The notes under the pieces were generated by a model. That model saw only the letters and a program-made list of their open reading frames with translations, ran no database searches and was not told the DNA's origin. Positions 1 through 7,519 of a DNA stretch of 64,000 bases are shown one piece after another. A program made the translations under genes and the position numbers. This stretch comes from Armatimonadota bacterium (GTDB lineage: Bacteria > Armatimonadota > Chthonomonadetes > Chthonomonadales > Chthonomonadaceae): NCBI GenBank assembly GCA_028871815.1, contig JAGWMJ010000008.1, forward strand, positions 124,001 to 188,000, in the 5' to 3' direction. Each line of letters starts with the position of its first letter. Within the stretch, counting starts at the first letter, position 1.

Positions 1-533
1 CCTCCACCGCGCAGACCGGTCCTCCCGCGAATGTGGTGGACTACCTCAAGTTTCTCAAAGGCGTTGAACGGCGCAAGGAGGCATTGATCCGTAAGGAGAC
101 CGGCGATGCCTTGTTGATGCTGGATAACGTCAAGGCGCTTTCGGGCTCGATCGATGACAGCACATACAACAAAACCTTTCAGGGCGTATCCGGCAATACA
201 ACATCCATGGCGGATGATTGGAACTCGCTGACGCAGTACTTCAACAGCGTTCCCCCACCCGTTGCGTGTCAGCAGCTTCATGATAGGTACTATGACCACC
301 TTGGCAAAATCCAGGGCATGATGGCGGAGGTACAGGACGCACTGGGCAAAGTGGGATCCAACGCACCCGACGCCATTCATGAGCTCTCCAACATGCAGGG
401 CAAGGCCTCGGCGGATGCCGACACGGCCATCCAGAAGGCCGATGACGCGCTTGCCGCTGTCTGCAGCGAGTATCAGATCCCGAAGGATTTCTCGGTCCGC
501 GGCGACGGCGGAGCGAGCAGTATTCTGCAGTAA
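1..533 (+). CDS. Hypothetical protein, 5' end outside the window
   Basis: The reading frame is open from the first bases of the window to a TAA ending at 533, so the true start lies upstream; a GTG at 33 is only an internal candidate. The visible part (about 177 residues) is rich in charged residues and alanine and looks mostly helical, with a probable coiled segment around Gln/Met/Ala-rich stretches and two Cys. No catalytic motif or family signature was recognised. It is followed by a repeat-rich, gene-free stretch, so nothing in the context gives a function. Confidence 0.6.
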   Translation, partial: STAQTGPPANVVDYLKFLKGVERRKEALIRKETGDALLMLDNVKALSGSIDDSTYNKTFQGVSGNTTSMADDWNSLTQYFNSVPPPVACQQLHDRYYDHLGKIQGMMAEVQDALGKVGSNAPDAIHELSNMQGKASADADTAIQKADDALAAVCSEYQIPKDFSVRGDGGASSILQ

Positions 534-589
534 ACCCGCAGCGTTGAGGCTGTTTGGCGAGCTCCGCATGACGACGTAACGGCGCGCCC

Positions 590-1000
590 CGGGCAGGCGC
601 CCACCAAATGGGACCAATGCGACATATAGGACATATAGGTTCGCGCACGCGTTGTCAGCAAGTGGAATGGTTCCGGCTTTGCCCCCGGGCTGTGCGCCAG
701 GCGCAGATTCCGGCTACCGCATATGTCTCATATGTCCCATTGGTCGCATTTTCAGCAGGCGTTCCGCGGTGCCATCGCGTTTGGCTGGGGTACGCGCCCA
801 CCAGATGCGACATATAGGTTCCCGCACACGTGCCCGGCAAGCGGAGTAGCGGCGCCCGGGCTGTGCGCCAGGCTTCGGTTCCGGTGCCGCATATGTCTCA
901 TATGTCCCATTGGTCGCATTTTCAGCAGACGTTCCGCGGTGCCATCGCGATCGGCTGGGGTACGCGCCAACCACATGGGACCAATGCGACATATAGGAGG
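590..1000. repeat. Tandem unit of 170-196 bp built on nine-base-phased inverted arms
   Basis: The boundary string cgcgcc(c/a)acca recurs near 597, 793 and 963, giving unit lengths of about 196 and 170 bp. Each unit has a plus arm (ATGGGACCA-ATGCGACAT-ATAGGACAT, 606-639, shorter at 803-818 and 972-997) and a minus arm (CATATGTCT-CATATGTCC-CATTGGTCG, 719-752 and 894-927). The arms are phased every nine bases and are near reverse complements: about 28 of 33 positions match for 606-639 against 719-752. Transcripts could fold into long imperfect hairpins. The flanking sequence (gctgtgcgccaggc, ttttcagca, gttccgcggtgccatcgcg) is also repeated. No coding sequence is credible here. Confidence 0.85.
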
Positions 1001-1103
1001 ATGACCACCGGCGACACGGTGGATGGTGCGGCTGAGACGCCGGCAATAGCGATGCCGACCGGCCGAAGCCGCGGGCTTGAGCCTGCCCGGCTGCCCGTTC
1101 GGG

Positions 1104-1109
1104 TATAAT
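1104..1109 (+). promoter_or_regulatory. Putative -10 element of the hopanoid/RND operon
   Basis: A perfect TATAAT inside gggtataatcgcg lies 44 bases before the hpnH ATG. No convincing -35 at 17 bp was found (ttgagc at 1077 is 21 bp away). The same GGTATAATC context occurs before the 15011 gene and upstream of actA, which supports it being a real element. Confidence 0.5.
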
Positions 1110-1152
1110 CGCGCCATTCCCGGCGGTCGCTGCGGTTCGGCGAGAGCACCTC

Positions 1153-2154
1153 ATGAGATATCCCATTGGCTTTACTCTAACTCAGGCGCGCCATCGCTCC
1201 AGGATGGAGCGCTCCGGCCAGCAGCGGTACCCTACCGTGCTGATGCTCGAGCCGCTGTACACCTGCAACCTGGCCTGCATCGGGTGCGCGGTGGAGCGCC
1301 ATACCGGCAAGCTGAAGGACCGGATGACGCTGGAGCAGTGCTTCAAGGCTGTGGATGACTGCGGCGCTCCCATAATCAACCTGTGCGGAGGCGAGCCGAC
1401 CCTCTACCCGGAGCTGCCGCAGTTGATCGAGGGGCTTATCCAGCGCGGCAAGTACATCATTCTTTGTACCAACGCCCTGAAACTGGATACCAAGGTTTTC
1501 GATGTCATTCCTCCAAGCTCGCATCTCTTCCTGATGATTCATCTGGACGGCATGAAGCAGACGCACGATTACGTATGCAACCGGGAGGGTGTGTTCGACA
1601 CTGCCATCAAAATGATCAAGGGCGCCCGGAAGCGCGGTTATCTCACGTACATCAACACCACGGTCTTCAAGGAGACCCAGGTGGAGGAGGTAGAGGAGAT
1701 GTGCAAACTGGTCGACAAGCTGCGCGCCAACGGAATCCTGATTTCGCCGGGTTACGAGTACGATAGCGTGGATGCCGATATCTTCCTTTCGCGCGAGCAA
1801 ATCCACGAGAAGTTCCAGACCATCCGGCAGTTTTCCAGGCGGTATAAGGTCAACGCAACCCCCATGTTTTTGGAGTTTGCCGCCGGCATTCGAGAGCTGC
1901 CATGCGCGCCCTGGTCTACCGTGAACTACACGCCAAACGGCTGGAAGGCGCCGTGCTACCTCATCGGCGAGTCGCACATCGCCACGTGGCAGGAGTTCTG
2001 GGAAAAGACCGACTGGCAGTACTGGGAATCTCGCAAGGATGCGCGCTGCAGCAACTGCAAGATGCACAGCGGATTTGAACACAGCGCGGTCAGCGAGGCG
2101 ATGAAGTCGGTGAAGGGCACGATACAGCTGACGGCATGGGCGCTCTCCAAGTAG
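1153..2154 (+). CDS. hpnH: Adenosyl-hopene transferase HpnH (radical SAM)
   Basis: HpnH is the radical SAM enzyme that adds a 5'-deoxyadenosyl group to a C30 hopene, the first step from hopene to C35 bacteriohopanepolyols. The 333-residue protein has the family N-terminus (MRYPIGFTL), the CNLACIGC cluster motif (CxxxCxxC, residues about 38-45) that binds the SAM-linked 4Fe-4S cluster, and the following GGEP motif of radical SAM barrels. Length matches the family. The ATG at 1153 gives the expected N-terminus although its ribosome site is weak. It heads a same-strand run with hpnA, ispH and hpnG, which fits a hopanoid side-chain role. No squalene-hopene cyclase gene is in the window. Confidence 0.92.
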   Translation: MRYPIGFTLTQARHRSRMERSGQQRYPTVLMLEPLYTCNLACIGCAVERHTGKLKDRMTLEQCFKAVDDCGAPIINLCGGEPTLYPELPQLIEGLIQRGKYIILCTNALKLDTKVFDVIPPSSHLFLMIHLDGMKQTHDYVCNREGVFDTAIKMIKGARKRGYLTYINTTVFKETQVEEVEEMCKLVDKLRANGILISPGYEYDSVDADIFLSREQIHEKFQTIRQFSRRYKVNATPMFLEFAAGIRELPCAPWSTVNYTPNGWKAPCYLIGESHIATWQEFWEKTDWQYWESRKDARCSNCKMHSGFEHSAVSEAMKSVKGTIQLTAWALSK

Positions 2155-2173
2155 CCCACGAAACGCCGTCGCG

Positions 2174-3196
2174 TTGAGTTCCGGCGAGGCCGATACCGCC
2201 CTGGTAACCGGGGTTACAGGCTTTCTCGGCTTCCATGTGGCGCAGCTTCTGCTGGAACGGCCCGGCGTGCAGGTGCGGGCATTGGCACGGGCTTCCAGCA
2301 ACCGTGCCCATCTGGACCTGCTTGCCTGCGACCGCTTTCAACCGGTCATCGGCGACCTGAACGACCGCGACTCGCTGCGCAAAGCTCTGTCTGGATGCCG
2401 GCGTCTTTACCACGTCGCCGCCGACTACCGCCTCTGGTCGCGTGATCCACGCGAGCTTTACCGCTCCAATGTAGATGGCACGCGCAACGTGCTCCAGGCG
2501 GCCGCAGATTGTGGCGTGGAACGTGTGGTGTACACCAGCACGGTCGGCGCGCTGGGCCGCACCAAAAACGGATCGCCGGCGGATGAAGATACGCCGGTAT
2601 CGCTTGAGGATATGACCGGCCACTACAAGCGCTCCAAATACCTCGCGGAGGAAGTGGCCCGCGAATACGCGGAACGCGGTTTGAACGTGGTGATCACCAA
2701 CCCCAGCACGCCGGTGGGCGAGCACGATATCAAACCCACGCCGACCGGCCGCATCATACTCGACCTGCTGAACGGTGGTATGCCCGCATTCGTGGACACG
2801 TGGTTGAACCTGATTGACGTGCGTGATGCGGCTCGGGGCACACTTCTCGCCGGCGATAGAGGTGCGGCGGGCCGGCGTTACATTCTCGGGGCTGAGAACG
2901 TATCACTGGCAGAGATGCTGCGTATGGTTGCCGTGGCGGCCGGTCGCAAGCCGCCGAGGATCCGGCTGCCGTGGCGCGTGGCGTGGGCTGCGGTGGGCGC
3001 CGAAAACCTGCTGGTTGCCGGATTGCTGCGGCGCGAGCCCAGGCACCCGTTGGAAGGCGTGCAGATGGCGCGCAAACCGATGGTGTTTGATAACACCCGG
3101 GCGGTGCGTGAACTGGGACTGGAGTGCGCGCCCGTGAGCTCAGCAATGGCGCGTGCGGTATCATGGTTTCGCGAGAACGGCATGGCGCGAGGGTAA
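2174..3196 (+). CDS. hpnA: Hopanoid-associated sugar epimerase HpnA-like, NAD(P)-dependent
   Basis: An extended short-chain dehydrogenase/epimerase of 340 residues. The N-terminal glycine motif (TGVTGFLG) binds NAD(P), YTSTVGALG supplies the catalytic Ser/Thr region, and YKRSK carries the YxxxK pair. The best start is a TTG at 2174, 19 bases after hpnH, because no ATG or GTG precedes the Rossmann motif in frame; no clear ribosome site is visible, suggesting translational coupling. HpnA proteins are known by association with hopanoid loci and their exact substrate is not established. Position directly after hpnH supports this assignment over a generic NAD-dependent epimerase. Confidence 0.82.
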   Translation: MSSGEADTALVTGVTGFLGFHVAQLLLERPGVQVRALARASSNRAHLDLLACDRFQPVIGDLNDRDSLRKALSGCRRLYHVAADYRLWSRDPRELYRSNVDGTRNVLQAAADCGVERVVYTSTVGALGRTKNGSPADEDTPVSLEDMTGHYKRSKYLAEEVAREYAERGLNVVITNPSTPVGEHDIKPTPTGRIILDLLNGGMPAFVDTWLNLIDVRDAARGTLLAGDRGAAGRRYILGAENVSLAEMLRMVAVAAGRKPPRIRLPWRVAWAAVGAENLLVAGLLRREPRHPLEGVQMARKPMVFDNTRAVRELGLECAPVSSAMARAVSWFRENGMARG

Positions 3197-3223
3197 CCCG
3201 CATTATCCGGTTTGGAGAGTTGA

Positions 3224-4135
3224 ATGACGCCAGAAAGCAAGAACGGCGCTGTCGACGCACGGCGCACGGTTGAGATGGCCGACGAAGTGGGATTCTGCTT
3301 CGGCGTGAAGCGCGCCATCAACCTCACTCGGGATGCACTTGATGAACGCAAGGAGGTGTTCATCCTCGGTGACCTTGTGCATAACAAGGCCGTTACCGAC
3401 GAGCTGCAGGCCAAAGGGCTGCAGCGGCTGGATGAGTACGATGATCAGCACCGTGGCACGATGGTTATCCGTGCCCACGGGTTGCCGCAAGAGAAGATTG
3501 AAGAAGCGCAGAAGCGTGGAATCGAGGTTGTAAACGCTACCTGTCCGATCGTGCTGCGGGCGCAGGAAGCAGCACAGGAGCTTGAGAGGCTCGGCAGGCA
3601 GGTGGTGATTATCGGCGACAAGAACCACGCCGAGATCAAGGGCATCCTCGGAGCTCTTCAGAAGCCCGCGCTCGTCATCGACAGCGTGGAGGAGCTTTAC
3701 TCCTACAAGGAGACCTACCTGCTGCGCCGCAAGGTTGGCGTGATCTTTCAGACGACACACGCATTGGAGTTGTGCCGCGCCATCCTGAACGAACTGGTGT
3801 TCATGTGTAAGGATATTCAGATTATCAACACGATCTGCCGGCCGGTACGGAATCGCCAGGATGATGCCGTTGAACTGGCCAGTCGAGTGGAGCTGATGAT
3901 CGTGGTCGGTTCGCGCACCAGCGCAAACACCACCGAGCTCGCCGCGCTGTGCAAACACCACAATCCCAACACGGTCCAGGTGCAAGGCGCCGCAGAGTTG
4001 ACCGATGAAATGATGGGCGACTGGCGCCATGTAGGCATCGCCTCCGGACTTTCCACACCGGAGGACCTGGTGGAGGAGGTGCGCCTGAAGGTGCTGCGCA
4101 GTGCGCCCGTCGGGCCGGATGGCGTCCGGGCGTAG
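3224..4135 (+). CDS. ispH: 4-hydroxy-3-methylbut-2-enyl diphosphate reductase IspH/LytB
   Basis: Last enzyme of the MEP pathway, reducing HMBPP to IPP and DMAPP with a 4Fe-4S cluster. The three cluster cysteines are visible at about C25 (GFCFGVKRAI), C107 (NATCPIV) and C205 (NTICRPVRNRQ), with spacing close to E. coli IspH. The conserved GSRTSANT and SGLSTPEDL segments near the C-terminus are also present. At 303 residues the length is normal. A ggagag site lies before the ATG. It sits between hpnA and hpnG, so isoprenoid supply and hopanoid modification would be transcribed together. Confidence 0.95.
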   Translation: MTPESKNGAVDARRTVEMADEVGFCFGVKRAINLTRDALDERKEVFILGDLVHNKAVTDELQAKGLQRLDEYDDQHRGTMVIRAHGLPQEKIEEAQKRGIEVVNATCPIVLRAQEAAQELERLGRQVVIIGDKNHAEIKGILGALQKPALVIDSVEELYSYKETYLLRRKVGVIFQTTHALELCRAILNELVFMCKDIQIINTICRPVRNRQDDAVELASRVELMIVVGSRTSANTTELAALCKHHNPNTVQVQGAAELTDEMMGDWRHVGIASGLSTPEDLVEEVRLKVLRSAPVGPDGVRA

Positions 4136-4856
4136 CGGGCCGGAAGCGAGCCAATTCGCCTCCATCGTTCTCTTTGCACTGCCTCGTGAGGCCGTTCCAC
4201 TACGAAAGACGATCGAGGCGGGCAGGCACGGCTCTGGCGTCAGCATCGCGGTATCGGGTATAGGAGCTGCAAACAGCCGCCTGGCGGCGGAACGGTTACT
4301 GCGCGGGGCCGGCACGCAGCCCGTGCAGCTTGTGATCGCCGGCTTTGCCGGCGCGCTCACGCCGGCCATTGCCCCGGGTGACGTGATGGTAGCGACGCGT
4401 GTCATGTGCGTGACGGGTGGACCCGAGTTGCTGCCCGATAACAGGCTGATGGAGGCGGCGAGCTGGGCGCCGACGCAGCAAGCCGCCCATCGCGGCGCGC
4501 TGATCAGTGCGCCCGTTGTGCTGACCAGCAAAGACGAGAAGCAGCGGCTGCACGCCTCTTCGGACGCAGATGCCGTCGATATGGAGTCGTATGCCGCAGC
4601 CTGCGCGGCCGTTGATGGGGGTGTTCCGTGGCTCTGTGTCCGGGCGATCACGGATCGGTGTGATGAGAACCTTCCAATCGATTTCAACCGACTTGGCCCG
4701 GCAGCCTCGTCGCCATCGGCCGTCGGCCGGTTTGCCGCCGTTCGTCCGCGGTCGTGGCCCGGACTCGTGCTGCTTGGCCGGAACTCAAGCCGGGCCGCGC
4801 GGAGCCTTGCTGTTGCCATTCACGCCCTGCTCATTCACCTGCAGGCCGCTGAGTAG
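4119..4856 (+). CDS. hpnG: Hopanoid-associated nucleosidase/phosphorylase HpnG-like
   Basis: Nucleoside phosphorylase-fold protein of about 245 residues. HpnG removes adenine from adenosylhopane, the product of HpnH, on the way to bacteriohopanetetrol. Visible features are VSGIGAANSRLAAERLL and VIAGFAGAL in the N-terminal half and DAVDMESYAAACAA, the Met-Glu motif that binds ribose in this superfamily, followed by RAITDRCDE. The ATG at 4119 overlaps the ispH end by 17 bases; a GTG at 4101 is an alternative. Without the hopanoid neighbours it could only be called an MTA/SAH nucleosidase-like protein. Confidence 0.82.
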   Translation: MASGRSGPEASQFASIVLFALPREAVPLRKTIEAGRHGSGVSIAVSGIGAANSRLAAERLLRGAGTQPVQLVIAGFAGALTPAIAPGDVMVATRVMCVTGGPELLPDNRLMEAASWAPTQQAAHRGALISAPVVLTSKDEKQRLHASSDADAVDMESYAAACAAVDGGVPWLCVRAITDRCDENLPIDFNRLGPAASSPSAVGRFAAVRPRSWPGLVLLGRNSSRAARSLAVAIHALLIHLQAAE

Positions 4857-4865
4857 CGGGCCGGA

Positions 4866-6221
4866 ATGAACGCGTCACATGCGCCCGGACGCTTGGGACG
4901 GTGGTTATGGATGCTCGTGCTCGCCTGCGCCGTGAGCGCTCATGCGACGCAGCAGCCGACGCCCGGCGCAATGAAGATATCCGACCTCGTCACCGAAGCT
5001 CTCGCTCAAGCGCCCGAGCCGCGGGAATATCGCTATGCTTTTCTGGCGGGAGTCACGCGGCTCGAACCGGAGCGCCCCACGGCCTCTCCCAGCCTGCGGG
5101 CCGACCTGCGCGGCGGTATCCAAACGCCTTCACTCCACTTTCCGCGTCCGGACGAGGCGCCGGCCACGGTTCTCTCCTCCGACGCCAGCAGCTTCAGTCT
5201 CACCTACCGGCAGCCGGTCTATCGCGCTGGACTGCGCCCGGCCGCGGCACGGTACCGAGCTGATGAAATGGTGCTGCAGCTGGAGTACCGTCAGGCCTTG
5301 CTGGATTTTGCCTGGAGCGTGAGATCCGCATGCATCGGCCGCCTGGAGGCGGACGACGCGCTGGCGGTTGCTGAAGACTCTTTGGAGGGCGCTAAACGGT
5401 ACGAGAAGCTGGTGCACGGACAGATTGCGGCCGGAGCCGCCCGGCCGATTGACGCTCAAACGGCGGCGGCTCAAACTGCCGAGGCCCGTTCGGCTCTGGA
5501 GAGCGCCAGATCGGCTGCGCTGCTGGCACGCCTGAATCTGAACCGGCTTCTTGGCCGGCCAATCTCCAGCGCGAGCCGTATACTGCCACCGCAGCCGGTT
5601 GGCGCCCCGCCTTCCGAACCCGACGACGCCATAAAGATGGGTGAAAGCAGCAGCACCGAACTGGCCATTCTGAACTGCGAAATCACCGCTGCGCGCGCCG
5701 GGGAGAGCCTTGCACATCTCCAGGCGGCGCCGGCGCTGGATTTTGAGGCCCGGGTTGTGGAGCAGGCGCCAACCGCGTTGGCGCCTGAGAACTACGCCGC
5801 CGCTTTCCTGGAGCTATCGGCGCCGCTGCTTGGCGGCAGCGCCGCGCGAAGCGATGCAAAGGCGGCACGGGAGGAAGCCGGCCGCCTGGCTGCAGCCCGG
5901 GACGCTGCGTTGGCCGGAGTGGCCGTTGACATAACCTCGGCGTGGCGCCGCTATGTGGAAGCATGGGCGCAGCAGGACCTGGCTAAACGCAGGCAGTCGG
6001 CGGCCGACGCGGAACTGAAGCTGGATGAAGCTGCTTACGCCATCGGGCGCTCCTCGGCTGTAGATGTTGAATCGGCGCGGCGCGAGGCGCGCAGGGCGGC
6101 TATGCAGACGGTGCAGGCTCGATGGCAGGTTGTGCGCGCAAACTGGGATTTGGCGTACCACGAGGGCGCCGCGAGCGCCGCGATCGACCGATTGGCGCCG
6201 GCTGACGCCCCAGGCCGATGA
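4866..6221 (+). CDS. TolC-family outer-membrane efflux protein
   Basis: 451 residues beginning with a signal peptide (basic start, WLWMLVLACAVSAHA core). The rest is long alternating helical and beta segments with Ala/Glu/Arg-rich coiled-coil stretches in two halves, the layout of the outer-membrane efflux protein family. The barrel part would sit in the outer membrane and the helical tunnel in the periplasm. It starts 9 bases after hpnG and overlaps the adaptor gene by 4 bases, so it forms the exit duct of the tripartite pump encoded downstream. Its presence shows the cell has an outer membrane. Confidence 0.85.
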   Translation: MNASHAPGRLGRWLWMLVLACAVSAHATQQPTPGAMKISDLVTEALAQAPEPREYRYAFLAGVTRLEPERPTASPSLRADLRGGIQTPSLHFPRPDEAPATVLSSDASSFSLTYRQPVYRAGLRPAAARYRADEMVLQLEYRQALLDFAWSVRSACIGRLEADDALAVAEDSLEGAKRYEKLVHGQIAAGAARPIDAQTAAAQTAEARSALESARSAALLARLNLNRLLGRPISSASRILPPQPVGAPPSEPDDAIKMGESSSTELAILNCEITAARAGESLAHLQAAPALDFEARVVEQAPTALAPENYAAAFLELSAPLLGGSAARSDAKAAREEAGRLAAARDAALAGVAVDITSAWRRYVEAWAQQDLAKRRQSAADAELKLDEAAYAIGRSSAVDVESARREARRAAMQTVQARWQVVRANWDLAYHEGAASAAIDRLAPADAPGR

Positions 6222-7513
6222 AACGCTCCTCCACTGTCGCCCTGATCAGCGCCCTTGCGGTGGCGCTCTCCGGCGCAGCCTGTCAGCGGCGAGATGCTGC
6301 CACGCAACCTCCCGCTTCGCCCGCTTCGTCACACCCGCTCCGGCTGCAGGAAAGCCCCACCCTGCCAACGCAGCCAATGCCGTCATTGGAGGCCGGCGCG
6401 GTGACGCTGGTCGGCATCGTTCAGCCGCAGCGTCAGGCCCAGATCAGTCTGCCGGCGCCGGCACGGGTTGTGCAGGTGCTGGTGTCGGCCGGAGATAGCG
6501 TGCGGCAGGGATCCCTGCTGGCGCAAATCGACTCTTCCGCTGCGCTCGCGCAGCTCAACTCAGCCCGAGCCGCCGCCGACTCCGCCCGTGCGGCGTGGCG
6601 GAAAGCCGCGGCCGGGGCGGCGGCCGAGAACAACCGGGCCGTACGAGCGGTGCAGCAGGCAAACGACGCCGCTGCCGAGGCCGCACTCGGCCAGCGCAAG
6701 GCGGCGCTCGCCGCCAACGCAGCGCTGCTCGATCAGCAGCAGGAGACTGCGGCCGCACGGGAAGGTTTGGCTAAAGCGAACGTCGCCGTGACTGCGGCGC
6801 ACCACGAAGTCAATCAACTGCAACAATTGGCCGGCCTGGGCGGCGTTTCCCGCAACGATCTTGAAGCAGCTCAGGCAAAGCTGCAGGCCGCACTGGCCAA
6901 TCGCGCGGCGGCGCGAATCGCCGTTGCACGCGCCATGGCGGGCGCCCCACGCGTACCCGGCGGCTATCCCGCCGCCATCGCACAAACCGCTTTGGCGCTC
7001 GCCCGTAGGCAGACCGCTACCGCGCGGCAGGCTGTTCAACAGGCCGAGGCGCAGCGGGCATCGGCATCTGAGACCGGCGCGGCCGACGTCAGCGCCGCTG
7101 CAGCGCAGATGCGCCAGGCCGATGCCGGAGTTCAGGCTGCAGAGGCGCAGCTGAACCAGACCGACCTTCGATCGCCGATCGCAGGCGTGGTAACGGTAGT
7201 GGCCGTGCATGCCGGCGAGACGCCGCAACCCGGTACGCCGATTATCAGCGTGGAGTCGCCGAGCGGCGCAGACCTGCTCGCGCTTGTGCCGGCCCGGCAG
7301 ATGTCCCTGCTCCATACCGGCATGTCGGCCGTGGTTCAGGTGGAAACGGAACCCGGACGGCGGTACGCCGCGCGCATCACGCAGATATCGGGCGTAGCCC
7401 AACCGGACGGGCGCACGTTTCGAGTGCAGCTGCACCTGATCCACGGCGCGCTGCGACCGGCGCAGACAGCGCACATTCGCATCCCCGTGCGAACCGCGAG
7501 CGCGGGCGGCTAG
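6218..7513 (+). CDS. RND efflux membrane-fusion (adaptor) protein
   Basis: 431 residues with an N-terminal export signal ending at Cys (LSGAAC), a loose lipobox, so possibly a lipoprotein anchored to the inner membrane. The order is lipoyl half-motif (APARVVQVLVSAGDSV), a very long Ala-rich helical hairpin (about residues 100-300), the second lipoyl half (DLRSPIAGVVTVVAVHAGE) and C-terminal beta-barrel segments. This is the HlyD/AcrA-type layout linking pump to TolC. It starts with an ATGA overlap with the TolC gene and ends 6 bases before the pump gene. Confidence 0.87.
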   Translation: MKRSSTVALISALAVALSGAACQRRDAATQPPASPASSHPLRLQESPTLPTQPMPSLEAGAVTLVGIVQPQRQAQISLPAPARVVQVLVSAGDSVRQGSLLAQIDSSAALAQLNSARAAADSARAAWRKAAAGAAAENNRAVRAVQQANDAAAEAALGQRKAALAANAALLDQQQETAAAREGLAKANVAVTAAHHEVNQLQQLAGLGGVSRNDLEAAQAKLQAALANRAAARIAVARAMAGAPRVPGGYPAAIAQTALALARRQTATARQAVQQAEAQRASASETGAADVSAAAAQMRQADAGVQAAEAQLNQTDLRSPIAGVVTVVAVHAGETPQPGTPIISVESPSGADLLALVPARQMSLLHTGMSAVVQVETEPGRRYAARITQISGVAQPDGRTFRVQLHLIHGALRPAQTAHIRIPVRTASAGG

Positions 7514-7519
7514 CCGCTT

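Noticed and set aside
590-1000. CRISPR array
   Set aside because: Units are 170-196 bp, arms are nine-base phased and alternate in orientation, spacers are themselves repeated, and no cas genes are near.
3203-4819. Long minus-strand open frame opposite ispH and hpnG
   Set aside because: It is antisense to two clearly conserved genes and its translation has no motif; long open frames opposite genes are common in GC-rich DNA.
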